A model generated the notes under the pieces. It saw only the letters and a program-made list of their open reading frames with translations. It was not told where the DNA came from and did not search any database. From Gemmatimonadota bacterium (GTDB lineage Bacteria > Gemmatimonadota > Gemmatimonadetes > Longimicrobiales > Gaopeijiaceae), in assembly GCA_030618065.1 (NCBI GenBank), contig JAUXEE010000028.1:1-12680 (forward strand): 12,680 nucleotides of DNA, written 5' to 3'. Below are positions 1-6,995 of this stretch, piece after piece. Within the stretch, counting starts at the first letter, position 1. Each line of letters opens with the position of its first letter. Position numbers and translations under genes: made by a program.

Positions 1-39
1 AATGTACACCTGGCAACGTTGTTGGCTAGTGGGAGGTCT

Positions 40-68
40 GCGCCAGAACAGTCTGTTGGTTTTGGCGC
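40..68 (-). terminator. Hairpin just downstream of the YeeE-rhodanese gene (possible terminator)
   Basis: Arms GCGCCA (40-45) and TGGCGC (63-68) pair, and inside them AACA and TGTT pair around a 3-base loop. It begins about 23 bases past the stop of the last operon gene. It is not followed by a T-run on the minus strand, so it is not a classic intrinsic terminator. It could stabilise the mRNA 3' end or be chance. Confidence 0.3.
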
Positions 69-90
69 CGAAGCCATGGGCACGCCCCCA

Positions 91-1341
91 TCACCCGCAC
101 CCCCCCGCCGGTCGTGCCTTGACCTCCAGCTTCACCTTCGGTGTGAAGGCGATGGCCTTATCTCTGAAAAGGTCGAGGCTCGCGATGGGGTGGTTCGAGC
201 CCAAAGCCGCCTGGAAGGACCACCTCAAGGCTCCCGCTTCCACCGAGCCAGGGTCCATGGGCCAACACTCCATACATGCCCCGTCTTCCGCAAAAGCATC
301 CAACCACCCGTTGATCCCCCCCTCCAGGAGGTAGACGTTCATGATCCCCTCAGCAACGAGGTACTTCCAGCCTTCGGTAGCCTCCGCCTCATCGTTGGAA
401 ACAAGAACGATCAACGCGTTCGCAGGCTCATCCAGGAGCTCCTTCGTGAGGTCCCCCCTCGCCAGATCTTCGAGAGGAACCCGCCTGGAGTCCAGGATGT
501 GGAAGAGGTTGTAGTCCCTCTCCTTTCTCACATCCATGACCATGAGCTTCAACTGCCGGTTGGTGGCCACCTGGATCAATTCTCCCGGATGGATTTGCAC
601 CTGCCGGTCCTCCAGGAGGGGAGCCTTGTCGCCTTCCATCATTTCCCACTTTTCGGCTGGTGAGGGTTGCCCCATCCCCATGACGGTGAGAGCCAGAACC
701 AGGAGTCCGCCGACCCCGGCCAAACGTAGGGCGCCACCGATGGGCTTGGCATCCCCGACCCCCGGACCAAACGCGGTCTCGGCCTTCTCCGCCGCCCAGA
801 AGGCCCCGAAAGCCATGAGAACGATGAGAAGGATCGTCACCCCGGTGGAAACCCCCAGCCATTCGGGAAGGATGAATCGCCCCATATAGGAGGAAAAGAA
901 GAAATCATTGAACAGGGCCACCGACTCCCCGAAAAGGAAAACCCCCAGAAGCGTTCCGAAGAAGAAGAACCACCCGTCCACCTTCAAGCTGGCCAGAGCC
1001 ACCAGAGATGTTCCCGGGCAAAAGCCACCGAGGATGAAGCCCACTCCCATGATCAGACCTCCGACAATGCCTGGCCACAGGTAGGTGGGGTTCACGTAGA
1101 TGTCATTGTAGGAGAGAAGCCCCAGAGCCGAGGCCAGGAAGATAAGGACCATGGCGGTGATGATACCCGTGAACATCACCTTGAGGACGGTCATGTCCTT
1201 CAGATAGAACTGGTTCGCGAGTTTCTTCGAATTCGCGTAGCCGGCCAATTCCAGCGTGATCCCGAAAGCGATCCCGATGAGAAGGTAGATAGCGTAGGCC
1301 CCAACCTTCCCGAGATCGTCAACCAGCGCAAAGGGTGCCAT
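91..1341 (-). CDS. YeeE/YedE-family transporter half fused to a rhodanese-like domain
   Basis: Integral membrane protein of 416 aa. Residues 1-225 carry about six hydrophobic segments and the YeeE signature GFCPGTSL, with its cysteine at residue 108. Family members such as TsuA import thiosulfate, relaying it along conserved cysteines. Residues about 247-350 are rhodanese-like, with a DVR motif and an LLEGGINGW motif. In the active-site loop the expected catalytic Cys is Ser315 (LIVLVSNDEAEAT), so classic thiosulfate sulfurtransferase activity is doubtful. A CMEC pair follows at 356-359 and another Cys lies near the C-terminus. The start is ATG 1341, because AAAGGAG lies 8 bases upstream. Further in-frame upstream codons would overlap the preceding gene and add a non-hydrophobic tail. 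It is the last clear gene of the operon, 25 bases after the short YeeE gene. The inferred role is uptake or handling of thiosulfate or sulfane sulfur. The family call is firm; the substrate is inferred. Confidence 0.88.
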   Translation of the reverse strand: MAPFALVDDLGKVGAYAIYLLIGIAFGITLELAGYANSKKLANQFYLKDMTVLKVMFTGIITAMVLIFLASALGLLSYNDIYVNPTYLWPGIVGGLIMGVGFILGGFCPGTSLVALASLKVDGWFFFFGTLLGVFLFGESVALFNDFFFSSYMGRFILPEWLGVSTGVTILLIVLMAFGAFWAAEKAETAFGPGVGDAKPIGGALRLAGVGGLLVLALTVMGMGQPSPAEKWEMMEGDKAPLLEDRQVQIHPGELIQVATNRQLKLMVMDVRKERDYNLFHILDSRRVPLEDLARGDLTKELLDEPANALIVLVSNDEAEATEGWKYLVAEGIMNVYLLEGGINGWLDAFAEDGACMECWPMDPGSVEAGALRWSFQAALGSNHPIASLDLFRDKAIAFTPKVKLEVKARPAGGCG

Positions 1342-1366
1342 GATAACGACTCCTTTCGGTTCTCGG

Positions 1367-1891
1367 TCAGGTCCAGAGACGACGGACGGAGTAGGCCAGG
1401 GCGTAGCCGCCGGCAAAAACCGCCAGCATGAACGCCCAACTTCCTACGGAGAGAACAGCCCCGCCGGAAATGGCCTGGCCGGAGGTGCAACCCCGGGCCA
1501 AGCGGGCCCCAAATCCCATAAGGACTCCGCCAAGGATTGCCATGACCCATCGGGTTCGGACGGAGATCCTGGGACCTTTCTGGGTTTCCATCTTCATCCG
1601 CTTATTCCAAAATGCCGAGAGGCCTCCGCCAAGGAGCGTCCCCAGGGTGACCAGGACAATCCAGTGGTCCAGAGGGTTCAACTCCCCTCCGGCCATCCCA
1701 ACCAGGTACCCGACCCGATCCACGTGCCTTGGCGCGACCAGGTCCTGAGCCGATACGACAAATCGGGACATGCCGCCTGAAGCACCGAGGCCGGTTCCCG
1801 TCAGGAAGTAGGCGCCGAACAGGACCAGGCCGAGAAGCACACCGGCCACGTAGGGGTTCACGTATTTCTTATCGTTCATGTCGGTTCTCAT
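1367..1891 (-). CDS. Short YeeE/YedE-family transporter half
   Basis: A 174-aa membrane protein with about four hydrophobic segments (near 13-32, 60-90, 113-130 and 145-167). It carries the YeeE/YedE signature GARLARGCTSGQAISGG, with its cysteine at 135. Full-length TsuA-type thiosulfate transporters contain two such cysteine-bearing repeats. Here one repeat is in this protein and the other in the next gene, so the pair probably forms one heteromeric channel. The ATG overlaps the TGA of the upstream cytochrome gene as ATGA (1888-1891), implying translational coupling. A second in-frame ATG at 1879 lacks a better ribosome site. The family assignment is secure. Transport of thiosulfate rather than another sulfur species is inference from the neighbours. 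Confidence 0.88.
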   Translation of the reverse strand: MRTDMNDKKYVNPYVAGVLLGLVLFGAYFLTGTGLGASGGMSRFVVSAQDLVAPRHVDRVGYLVGMAGGELNPLDHWIVLVTLGTLLGGGLSAFWNKRMKMETQKGPRISVRTRWVMAILGGVLMGFGARLARGCTSGQAISGGAVLSVGSWAFMLAVFAGGYALAYSVRRLWT

Positions 1892-4266
1892 AGGGCTTCC
1901 GAGCTCCCTTCAGGGGCTTCGGTGGCCTCCCACCCTACCACCATGGCCCGGATATTGGCCGTGGGAGTGGGGCCGGTGGTGGTCAGGTACACGTGGATGA
2001 GAAGGAACGCGGCAAAAAGCCACGCACCCAGAGCGTGGAGTGGCGCCAGGAAGGTCAGGCCTCCCAGATATCCGTCCACAGCAGGCCAGCGCTGGACCCC
2101 CCAGATGAGGACCCCGGTGATGATCTGCAGAGGAAGAAGAACGTTCAAGATCCCCAAGTATGTGATCTGCTGAAGGGGATTCAGCTTCTGAGCCGGTGAT
2201 TTCTCGAAGGGATGCGATTCCCCCTTGAAGATCCCCGAGAGATAGAAGCTGGCCTGGATGAATGCCTGTCCGAAGAACCCTCTCGGCTCGGGCAGATACT
2301 GTTTGATCTCTCCGCTGGCCAGGTGATAGAAGGCTGCGAAGACCGCATTGGCCAGGACGACGAAGCCCAGGATGTTATGGACCCTCACCGCCAGAGCGAA
2401 GTCCATGAGGCCGAGGGATGTGGCGTGGATCTCGATCCCGGTGAAAAGCAGCATCATGATGGCCAGGGCCTGTAACCAGTGCCAAACCCGCTCATAGGTG
2501 GTGTACATGTACACCGGAGGTCCATGCGCATGATCGCCGATAGGGCGTTTTCGAGCCGCCATCCAGCGAATGCCTCCGTGAACGGCGACCCCCAATAGGG
2601 TCGAAAGGATGGCCAGAATCCCCAGGAGATTCGCCCACCGGACCGCGTCATGACCAAGAACGTACAAGCCGGCTGACGCGGTCCGCGGCGAATACACCAT
2701 ACGTCCATCCTCGTCCGGCTCGATCACTCCAGCCAACATCCCATCGGCGTCCGAAACGAGAGTGGGGATCACTCCACCCGGAGCTGAATCCGCCAGGACC
2801 ACGCTCCGAGCCAGGCGGGAGTCCTGGTCGTGGCAGGACTGGCAATCTCGGGTAGCCCACTGCCCCTCCGCTATGCCATGATGAACGGGATAGGGCTTGA
2901 CTTCCCCAATAATCTTGGGTTCTTCGATCCCCAGGGCCTCCAGGCGGCCCGCCACCTCATCCACACTCCCGCTCCCCCTCTCCAGGGCTGAGGCCACCAG
3001 ATCCAAACCCAACGGCTCAGCTTCGGCTCCTCCGACCCAGTACCAGCTCGTCACCAGGTTGTAGGGAGCCAAGCGGGTTCGCCCGTCTTGATCCACCCTG
3101 GCCAGAACGGCCGGCTCGACGCCCCTTACCAGGTCCGTGGCTGCGGTCTCGCAACCCGCCGCGCAGCCCCTCCATGTGACCGTCGGTTCACCCCTGTCGT
3201 TCAGGCTCGTCCAGTCCACCGACTCCACTGCCACCGAGTAGAGCATGGGAGAGTGGCAAAGCTCACAGGCCAGAGCATCCGTATGGCGCTTGGCGTAGGG
3301 GAGCCATTCGTGGGTTGGCTCGGGATCATGACAGGATTCGCAGCCGAGAGCTTCTGCGGACAGGGTCTGGCCCATCGGAGCGGTCTCGCCGGCAAAGTTG
3401 TGGCTCGGCCTCTGAAGGTAGGCCCCCAAAGGCATCCGCCGGCTGTCGAACTTCAGCCCCAACGGTTGGGTCGCTTCGGACTCTTTGCGATAGATGGGGT
3501 TGTTGACTGAGAAATGGCAATTCGAACATTCCAGGAGACGTTCAGCATGGACATCCCAGGAGCGAGCCAGGGACTCCTTCCCCACCAGGTTCACACCGGA
3601 CTCGGAGATCTTCTGAGGTGAGAAGATCTCCCCTCGTGTCAGCGTCAGCAGGCTTCCGGATCTGAGCCCGGCGAGGGTCACCGGAACTTCCATGTCATCA
3701 CCCGCGATGCCATGACATTGAGCGCAGTTGTGGGAGGTCGGACCCTGTAGAGCCAGGAGCGTGTCCAATGCCTGACCCCGGGCATCGAAGGCTGACGGAT
3801 CCCAAACCCAACCTTCGTTCTCCCTGGTCACGATCCCGGAGTTTTCCAGGGTTGCCGTAGCAACCCAGCTCCCCAGGTCGGCTCCCAGCGCGGCCACACG
3901 CGCCTCGTTCGCGGGACGGGGGGTGTGGCAAAGGAAGCAGTTCATTTCGACCCCATCCGGCGTCGGAGGAGTCCAGGGCCGGCTCGATACCGCCCAGGGG
4001 GGCGGGGCCGCCGCCTCCAGGCCCGGGCCCCCATGCTGGGAGTGGGTGGAAATGTACTCCACGTCATGGCACTCTCCGCAGGTGGCCAGGGGAGAAACCG
4101 GTCCCCCGGATACCAGCACGTTCTGCCCAAGAGTATCCAGGAGAACGACCGGGGGGTGGATCCGTGCCTCGGGCGGCAACTGGGCCCCGGTCGTCCGCGG
4201 CGCAACCAGGACCAGGAGGAGCGCCGACAGGAGCCCCAGAATCCAAGGGGATGACGGGCGCCTCAT
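1888..4266 (-). CDS. Seven-haem cytochrome c fused to a cytochrome b561-like membrane domain
   Basis: A 792-aa protein. A signal peptide (MRRPSSPWILGLLSALLLVL, cleavage near TGA-Q) exports the N-terminal part. Seven CXXCH c-haem sites begin at residues 63, 110, 181, 247, 309, 334 and 475. A cysteine pair at 368-372 (CAAGC, then Glu) looks like a lost or degenerate site. From about 544 there are five membrane segments typical of thiosulfate-reductase/b561-type cytochrome b. Candidate b-haem ligands are His596 (VWHW), His630, His744 and His758. The architecture suggests electron transfer between quinol in the membrane and periplasmic haems, most likely to or from the octahaem protein encoded just upstream. 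ATG 4266 was chosen because it overlaps the upstream TGA as ATGA and begins the signal peptide. An in-frame start at 4353 would bury that peptide. The direction of electron flow cannot be read from sequence. Confidence 0.88.
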   Translation of the reverse strand: MRRPSSPWILGLLSALLLVLVAPRTTGAQLPPEARIHPPVVLLDTLGQNVLVSGGPVSPLATCGECHDVEYISTHSQHGGPGLEAAAPPPWAVSSRPWTPPTPDGVEMNCFLCHTPRPANEARVAALGADLGSWVATATLENSGIVTRENEGWVWDPSAFDARGQALDTLLALQGPTSHNCAQCHGIAGDDMEVPVTLAGLRSGSLLTLTRGEIFSPQKISESGVNLVGKESLARSWDVHAERLLECSNCHFSVNNPIYRKESEATQPLGLKFDSRRMPLGAYLQRPSHNFAGETAPMGQTLSAEALGCESCHDPEPTHEWLPYAKRHTDALACELCHSPMLYSVAVESVDWTSLNDRGEPTVTWRGCAAGCETAATDLVRGVEPAVLARVDQDGRTRLAPYNLVTSWYWVGGAEAEPLGLDLVASALERGSGSVDEVAGRLEALGIEEPKIIGEVKPYPVHHGIAEGQWATRDCQSCHDQDSRLARSVVLADSAPGGVIPTLVSDADGMLAGVIEPDEDGRMVYSPRTASAGLYVLGHDAVRWANLLGILAILSTLLGVAVHGGIRWMAARKRPIGDHAHGPPVYMYTTYERVWHWLQALAIMMLLFTGIEIHATSLGLMDFALAVRVHNILGFVVLANAVFAAFYHLASGEIKQYLPEPRGFFGQAFIQASFYLSGIFKGESHPFEKSPAQKLNPLQQITYLGILNVLLPLQIITGVLIWGVQRWPAVDGYLGGLTFLAPLHALGAWLFAAFLLIHVYLTTTGPTPTANIRAMVVGWEATEAPEGSSEAL

Positions 4267-5795
4267 CGGACGCCTCCTCGATCTTGTCCACTGGCCGGGG
4301 CCCCGTCCGCCACGGTCCCATTGGAAATCGACCGGAGGTCGCGGCTTCCCCAACCTCCCGGATCACCGGGATACCCTAATGCCTGCCAGTCCAGTCGACC
4401 CTGAGGAGTGTGGCAGTCCCGGCATTGGAGGGCGTTTTCCGCTGGTTGGACCATGTGGGAGAGGGGCCAATACATCACCGTGTTGGCGAAGTCGTAACTG
4501 CCGCTGTACGGGAGGCCGGAGGCTTGGGCCCCCATGCGTAGAGCCTGATCCCAATCGAAGACATCCCAATAGGCCCCCTCCCCCACGGTTTGAGGAACCA
4601 TGAGGGTCTTGTACCGGGTGTCGTAGATCTGAGTGGCCCGATGCACCTTGAATGGCCAGATCTTCGCTTCCGGGTCCCGGATATCTCCCAAGGGGGGATT
4701 CAGCTCCGTGGCTATGCTGGGATCGATGGTGTCGCCGAGGAGATAACGATCCCCACGGCCGTTGAACCAGAAATACTCCGGCACCAGCCCAGCTTCGTAT
4801 TCGAAGCGGCCCTTCTTCTTCAGGTATTCATGGGCGTCTTCTGGGAGGTCCTGGCCTGCGGCCGACCAATCCCAATGGGTCTTGGTGGCCTCTCGGATGG
4901 CCACCTGGGGAATGTGGCAGCTTTCGCAGGCCACTGCCGAAACGTGACTGTTGAGGCGGGTGTCCTCGTGAGGTTCGGCCAGGTGGCAGTCGGTACACTG
5001 AACCTCGTTTTTATTATCCACGCTCACCGAGAGGGCTCTGCCCTTCATGGCATGGTCTTCGGTGGTGTGGCAGTCGACGCAGATCAGCCCGTGGGTACCC
5101 ATATGAACGTCCACCCGGGCCGTGGGGTTGGAGAGAGATTCATCCAGGTCTCCGTGCTTCACCGCGTCTCCTCCGCCACCCCTGAAGTGACAACCCCCGC
5201 AATTATCCCTGGTGGGGGTGGCCACGCTTTGAGCCGCCGCCGCCAGGTCCACCTCCGGGCCGGGGTAGCCTCCCGAGCCCTTGGCGTACTGCCCGGATTG
5301 GTCGTGGCAGACCAGGCAATCCACCTTCTCCGTGTTCCCGAAGTCGAAGTCGTCGTCCACCCACCCATAACCCACGTGACAGGATGTGCATCCGCTCCAG
5401 TTGGATTGGACCGAAATGCAGAAGTTGTTGATGACGTTCTTCTTCCCCATGCTGACAGGCTCCGGGCGGCCAGGAAGCTGTACGGGCTCACCCTCCCATC
5501 GCCAATGGGAGGTCTGGAGAAGCTCGTGGCCCTCCCCCTCATGGCAATCCAGGCAAGCCCGTGTCACATCCTCCCCGGTCTGGTAAGGCCCGGGCATGAG
5601 GCCAGAATGATCCGTGACGGGGGCACGCTCCCCCACGAAAGCCCAGGGATCATCCAGGACCTCCTCTCCACCAGAGAGGAGAGCGTACATGGGTAAGAAG
5701 ATGGCAACGCCCACGATGAGGGCGAGGGCCTTCCATCCGGGTGTTCGGCCTACCGGAGTCTCTTCCCCCGAAAGGGGATGGATCTTGTCGGACAT
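4263..5795 (-). CDS. Octahaem cytochrome c, tetrathionate-reductase (OTR) family
   Basis: A 510-aa protein with one N-terminal membrane segment (about 20-41) that probably anchors it, with the rest in the periplasm. Eight CXXCH sites begin at residues 81, 136, 160, 199, 239, 267, 290 and 458. Spacing and the conserved stretches KKNVINNFCI, VDCLVCHD and the C-terminal LGYPGDP fit the octahaem tetrathionate reductase family (Shewanella OTR). In that family one haem is ligated by lysine and is the active site. Lys118/119 and Lys172 are nearby candidates here, but I cannot assign the ligand. OTR reduces tetrathionate, nitrite and hydroxylamine in vitro, and its physiological substrate is debated. 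The YeeE and rhodanese neighbours favour a sulfur compound. ATG 5795 gives the natural N-terminus. A GTG at 5834 overlaps the arsR end and is less likely. The operon position is second, 26 bases after arsR. Confidence 0.9.
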   Translation of the reverse strand: MSDKIHPLSGEETPVGRTPGWKALALIVGVAIFLPMYALLSGGEEVLDDPWAFVGERAPVTDHSGLMPGPYQTGEDVTRACLDCHEGEGHELLQTSHWRWEGEPVQLPGRPEPVSMGKKNVINNFCISVQSNWSGCTSCHVGYGWVDDDFDFGNTEKVDCLVCHDQSGQYAKGSGGYPGPEVDLAAAAQSVATPTRDNCGGCHFRGGGGDAVKHGDLDESLSNPTARVDVHMGTHGLICVDCHTTEDHAMKGRALSVSVDNKNEVQCTDCHLAEPHEDTRLNSHVSAVACESCHIPQVAIREATKTHWDWSAAGQDLPEDAHEYLKKKGRFEYEAGLVPEYFWFNGRGDRYLLGDTIDPSIATELNPPLGDIRDPEAKIWPFKVHRATQIYDTRYKTLMVPQTVGEGAYWDVFDWDQALRMGAQASGLPYSGSYDFANTVMYWPLSHMVQPAENALQCRDCHTPQGRLDWQALGYPGDPGGWGSRDLRSISNGTVADGAPASGQDRGGVR

Positions 5796-5821
5796 GATGG
5801 TGCCTGTTCTGGTTTCCGGGT

Positions 5822-6139
5822 TCAGTTCCCGCACCGTCGGCTCGGCCGGTTGGCTTCGGGGCCGAAGTTGGAGCGCATACAGTGGACGATTCCGTCAACA
5901 GCCGGAGCTGAAATCTGGTAATAGACATGCTTACCGCGGCGGTCTTGGGAGAGGATGCCCCGGTCCCTGAGTCGACCCAGGTGGTCAGAGGCTGCGGCCG
6001 GCTCGACCTCGCAGAGATCGGCCAACTCCCCAACCGTGTATTCCCCGTCCGAAAGGAGCTCGAGCATGCGCAATCGAACGGGATGAGCTACGGACTTCAG
6101 GCACTTGGTCGCCTCCCACAGAGCTTCCCAATCGAGCAT
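5822..6139 (-). CDS. ArsR-family winged-helix repressor
   Basis: A DNA-binding regulator of 105 aa from ATG 6139. It has the typical ArsR opening (LKSVAHPVRLRMLELL), a helix-turn-helix (about 34-62, ending AAASDHLGRLRDRGIL) and a wing (RRGKHVYYQIS). The metal-binding ELCVCDL helix of arsenic sensors is replaced by TVGELADL. Cysteines at 13, 43, 87 and 103 remain and could form a thiol, persulfide or metal sensor. Sulfide-sensing ArsR proteins (SqrR, BigR) use a cysteine pair, so sulfur sensing is attractive given the neighbours, but unproven. ATG 6139 is preceded by AGGAAAGGGG. ATG 6223 would add 28 polar residues and lacks a good site; the region it would cover looks regulatory. It is the first gene of the operon and probably autoregulates it. 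Confidence 0.85.
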   Translation of the reverse strand: MLDWEALWEATKCLKSVAHPVRLRMLELLSDGEYTVGELADLCEVEPAAASDHLGRLRDRGILSQDRRGKHVYYQISAPAVDGIVHCMRSNFGPEANRPSRRCGN

Positions 6140-6194
6140 GAACCCCTTTCCTGACCCACTCTCAACCTCGTGATCCGGGCCATCCCCTCGTGGA

Positions 6195-6283
6195 GACATA
6201 TCGTCATGTGTCAATGTGTCCATATTTTGGCTCTTTCATCCTTAATCGCCACTTTCGTGAGCTTCATCTTCTTGGTGACACAT
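6195..6283. promoter_or_regulatory. Cluster of ATGTGTC/GACACAT 7-mers before arsR (candidate operator)
   Basis: ATGTGTC occurs at 6206-6212 and again at 6214-6220. The reverse complement GACACAT is at 6277-6283, and GACAT at 6195-6199 forms an inverted pair with 6206-6212. The cluster lies 55-145 bases upstream of the preferred arsR start, where an autoregulated ArsR protein would bind. The repeats are direct observation; the operator role is inference. No convincing -35/-10 pair is visible. Confidence 0.35.
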
Positions 6284-6304
6284 CCTGAAATCCCCAAGAC
6301 AACT

Positions 6305-6327
6305 GGGATTTGACGGTCAACTATCCC
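6305..6327. repeat. Imperfect dyad between the NifX-like gene and arsR
   Basis: GGGAT (6305-6309) pairs with ATCCC (6323-6327), and TTGAC (6310-6314) with GTCAA (6316-6320), centred on G6315. The single central base makes an RNA hairpin awkward, so a protein-binding dyad is more plausible. A second short inverted repeat, TTTCCG/CGGAAA, lies at 6392-6406 beside the stop of the NifX-like gene. Neither has a T-run. The rest of the 6224-6410 gap shows no gene. Confidence 0.3.
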
Positions 6328-6410
6328 GTGAGCCTGAGGAGCGCTTGAGAGAGGAAGAGCAAAAAGAGGGCCATCGATCCAGCGGTCGTCATTTCCGATC
6401 CGGAAAGCCG

Positions 6411-6752
6411 TCAATCCTCGGAGGCTATCGCACCCAGCCGTCCCTCCCGGTGGGCGGCGAGAATCGCCCTGACATCCGATTTCCACGTGATGAAGAAGGG
6501 AATCCCTGCTTCACTCAGTTGAGTGACGGCTCTCTGCCCCAGTCCCTGACACACTACCAGATCTATTCGCTCCCTTTCGAGACAGCGGAGGGGATTACAT
6601 TCTTCCTCCTCATGACCGAAGTCTTCGTTCGGTACCACCTCCACTGCTTGGGTCTCGGTATCCACCAGCGTGAAGAACGGAGCTCTGCCGAACTGCTCTG
6701 AGAGGGCTGCGTCGAGACCACCGTCATCCAGGGTCGGACTGCACAACCGCAT
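6411..6752 (-). CDS. NifX/NifB-type Fe-Mo-cluster-binding small protein
   Basis: A 113-aa single-domain soluble protein of the dinitrogenase iron-molybdenum-cofactor family (Pfam Nitro_FeMo-Co type). It opens with MRLCSPTLDDGGLDAALSEQ, then FGRAPFFTLVD, and later has DLVVCQGLGQRAVTQL. These match the family pattern of an 'SPT/VPT-D-G' start, an FGR-aPxF motif and a G-G core. Standalone members bind or carry Fe-S or Mo-containing clusters, for example the Desulfovibrio orange-protein group, and need not relate to nitrogen fixation. Cysteines are at 4, 52, 57 and 68. Both ATG 6752 and ATG 6758 fit the run GAGGAAGAGG; 6752 matches the usual family N-terminus. It precedes arsR on the same strand by about 270 bases and has its own promoter, so co-regulation with the sulfur operon is possible but not shown. 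Confidence 0.85.
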   Translation of the reverse strand: MRLCSPTLDDGGLDAALSEQFGRAPFFTLVDTETQAVEVVPNEDFGHEEEECNPLRCLERERIDLVVCQGLGQRAVTQLSEAGIPFFITWKSDVRAILAAHREGRLGAIASED

Positions 6753-6828
6753 GATCATCCTCTTCCTCGGTGGCCCAGTTCCAGTCGGACCATCCGCTGT
6801 CTTCGGGCCTCGGCATGTAATCTCTTTA

Positions 6829-6842
6829 TGTGCATATGCACA
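6829..6842. promoter_or_regulatory. Perfect 14-bp palindrome, candidate operator
   Basis: TGTGCATATGCACA is its own reverse complement. It begins directly at the end of the -10 box of the minus-strand promoter and would cover the transcription start (about 6835). This is the usual position of a repressor site. The binding protein is unknown. Confidence 0.55.
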
Positions 6843-6870
6843 GAATATTACTCCCCCAACTGTCTGTCAA
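6842..6870 (-). promoter_or_regulatory. Sigma70-type promoter for the NifX-like gene
   Basis: On the minus strand a perfect -35 TTGACA (6865-6870) is followed after 17 bases by TATTCT (6842-6847), one to two changes from the -10 consensus. Predicted initiation is near 6835, leaving an 80-base leader before ATG 6752. In the same gap, GGAACC/GGTTCC (6891-6896 and 6905-6910) could form a small stem. No comparable promoter is clear for the divergent VTT gene. Confidence 0.6.
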
Positions 6871-6995
6871 CGGTTATTCTGGATTTCCCAGGAACCGTTT
6901 CGATGGTTCCCCGATTGGGAGCATTGAACCGACACAGCCAACGATCTTCCACTCGGGGTGGAGTTCCAGGAGGCGGAAAGAGAGAAGAGGAGAAG

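Noticed and set aside
2..77. A minus-strand frame opening at ATG 77 and running off the window edge, 13 bases after the YeeE-rhodanese stop
   Set aside because: The position suits a next operon gene, but the third codon positions are far less GC-rich than those of all neighbours. The ribosome site is weak and it overlaps the hairpin at 40-68. There are only about 25 codons to judge.
4590..5696. A 368-codon open frame on the plus strand
   Set aside because: It lies exactly antisense to the octahaem cytochrome gene. It has no recognisable motifs, and long antisense frames are common in GC-rich DNA.
5822..6139. Arsenic resistance regulator
   Set aside because: The ArsR name refers to the fold family only. 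The metal-binding CVC motif is absent and no arsenic pump or reductase is adjacent.
6211..6486. A 91-codon minus-strand frame between the NifX-like gene and arsR
   Set aside because: It overlaps the secure end of the NifX-like gene and has no family features. Its last 18 codons could pass for a leader peptide (MKLTKVAIKDERAKIWTH), but the ribosome site is poor and nothing suggests attenuation.
6411..6752. Evidence for nitrogen fixation from the NifX-like protein
   Set aside because: Standalone members of this family are widespread in bacteria that do not fix nitrogen, and no other nif gene is present.
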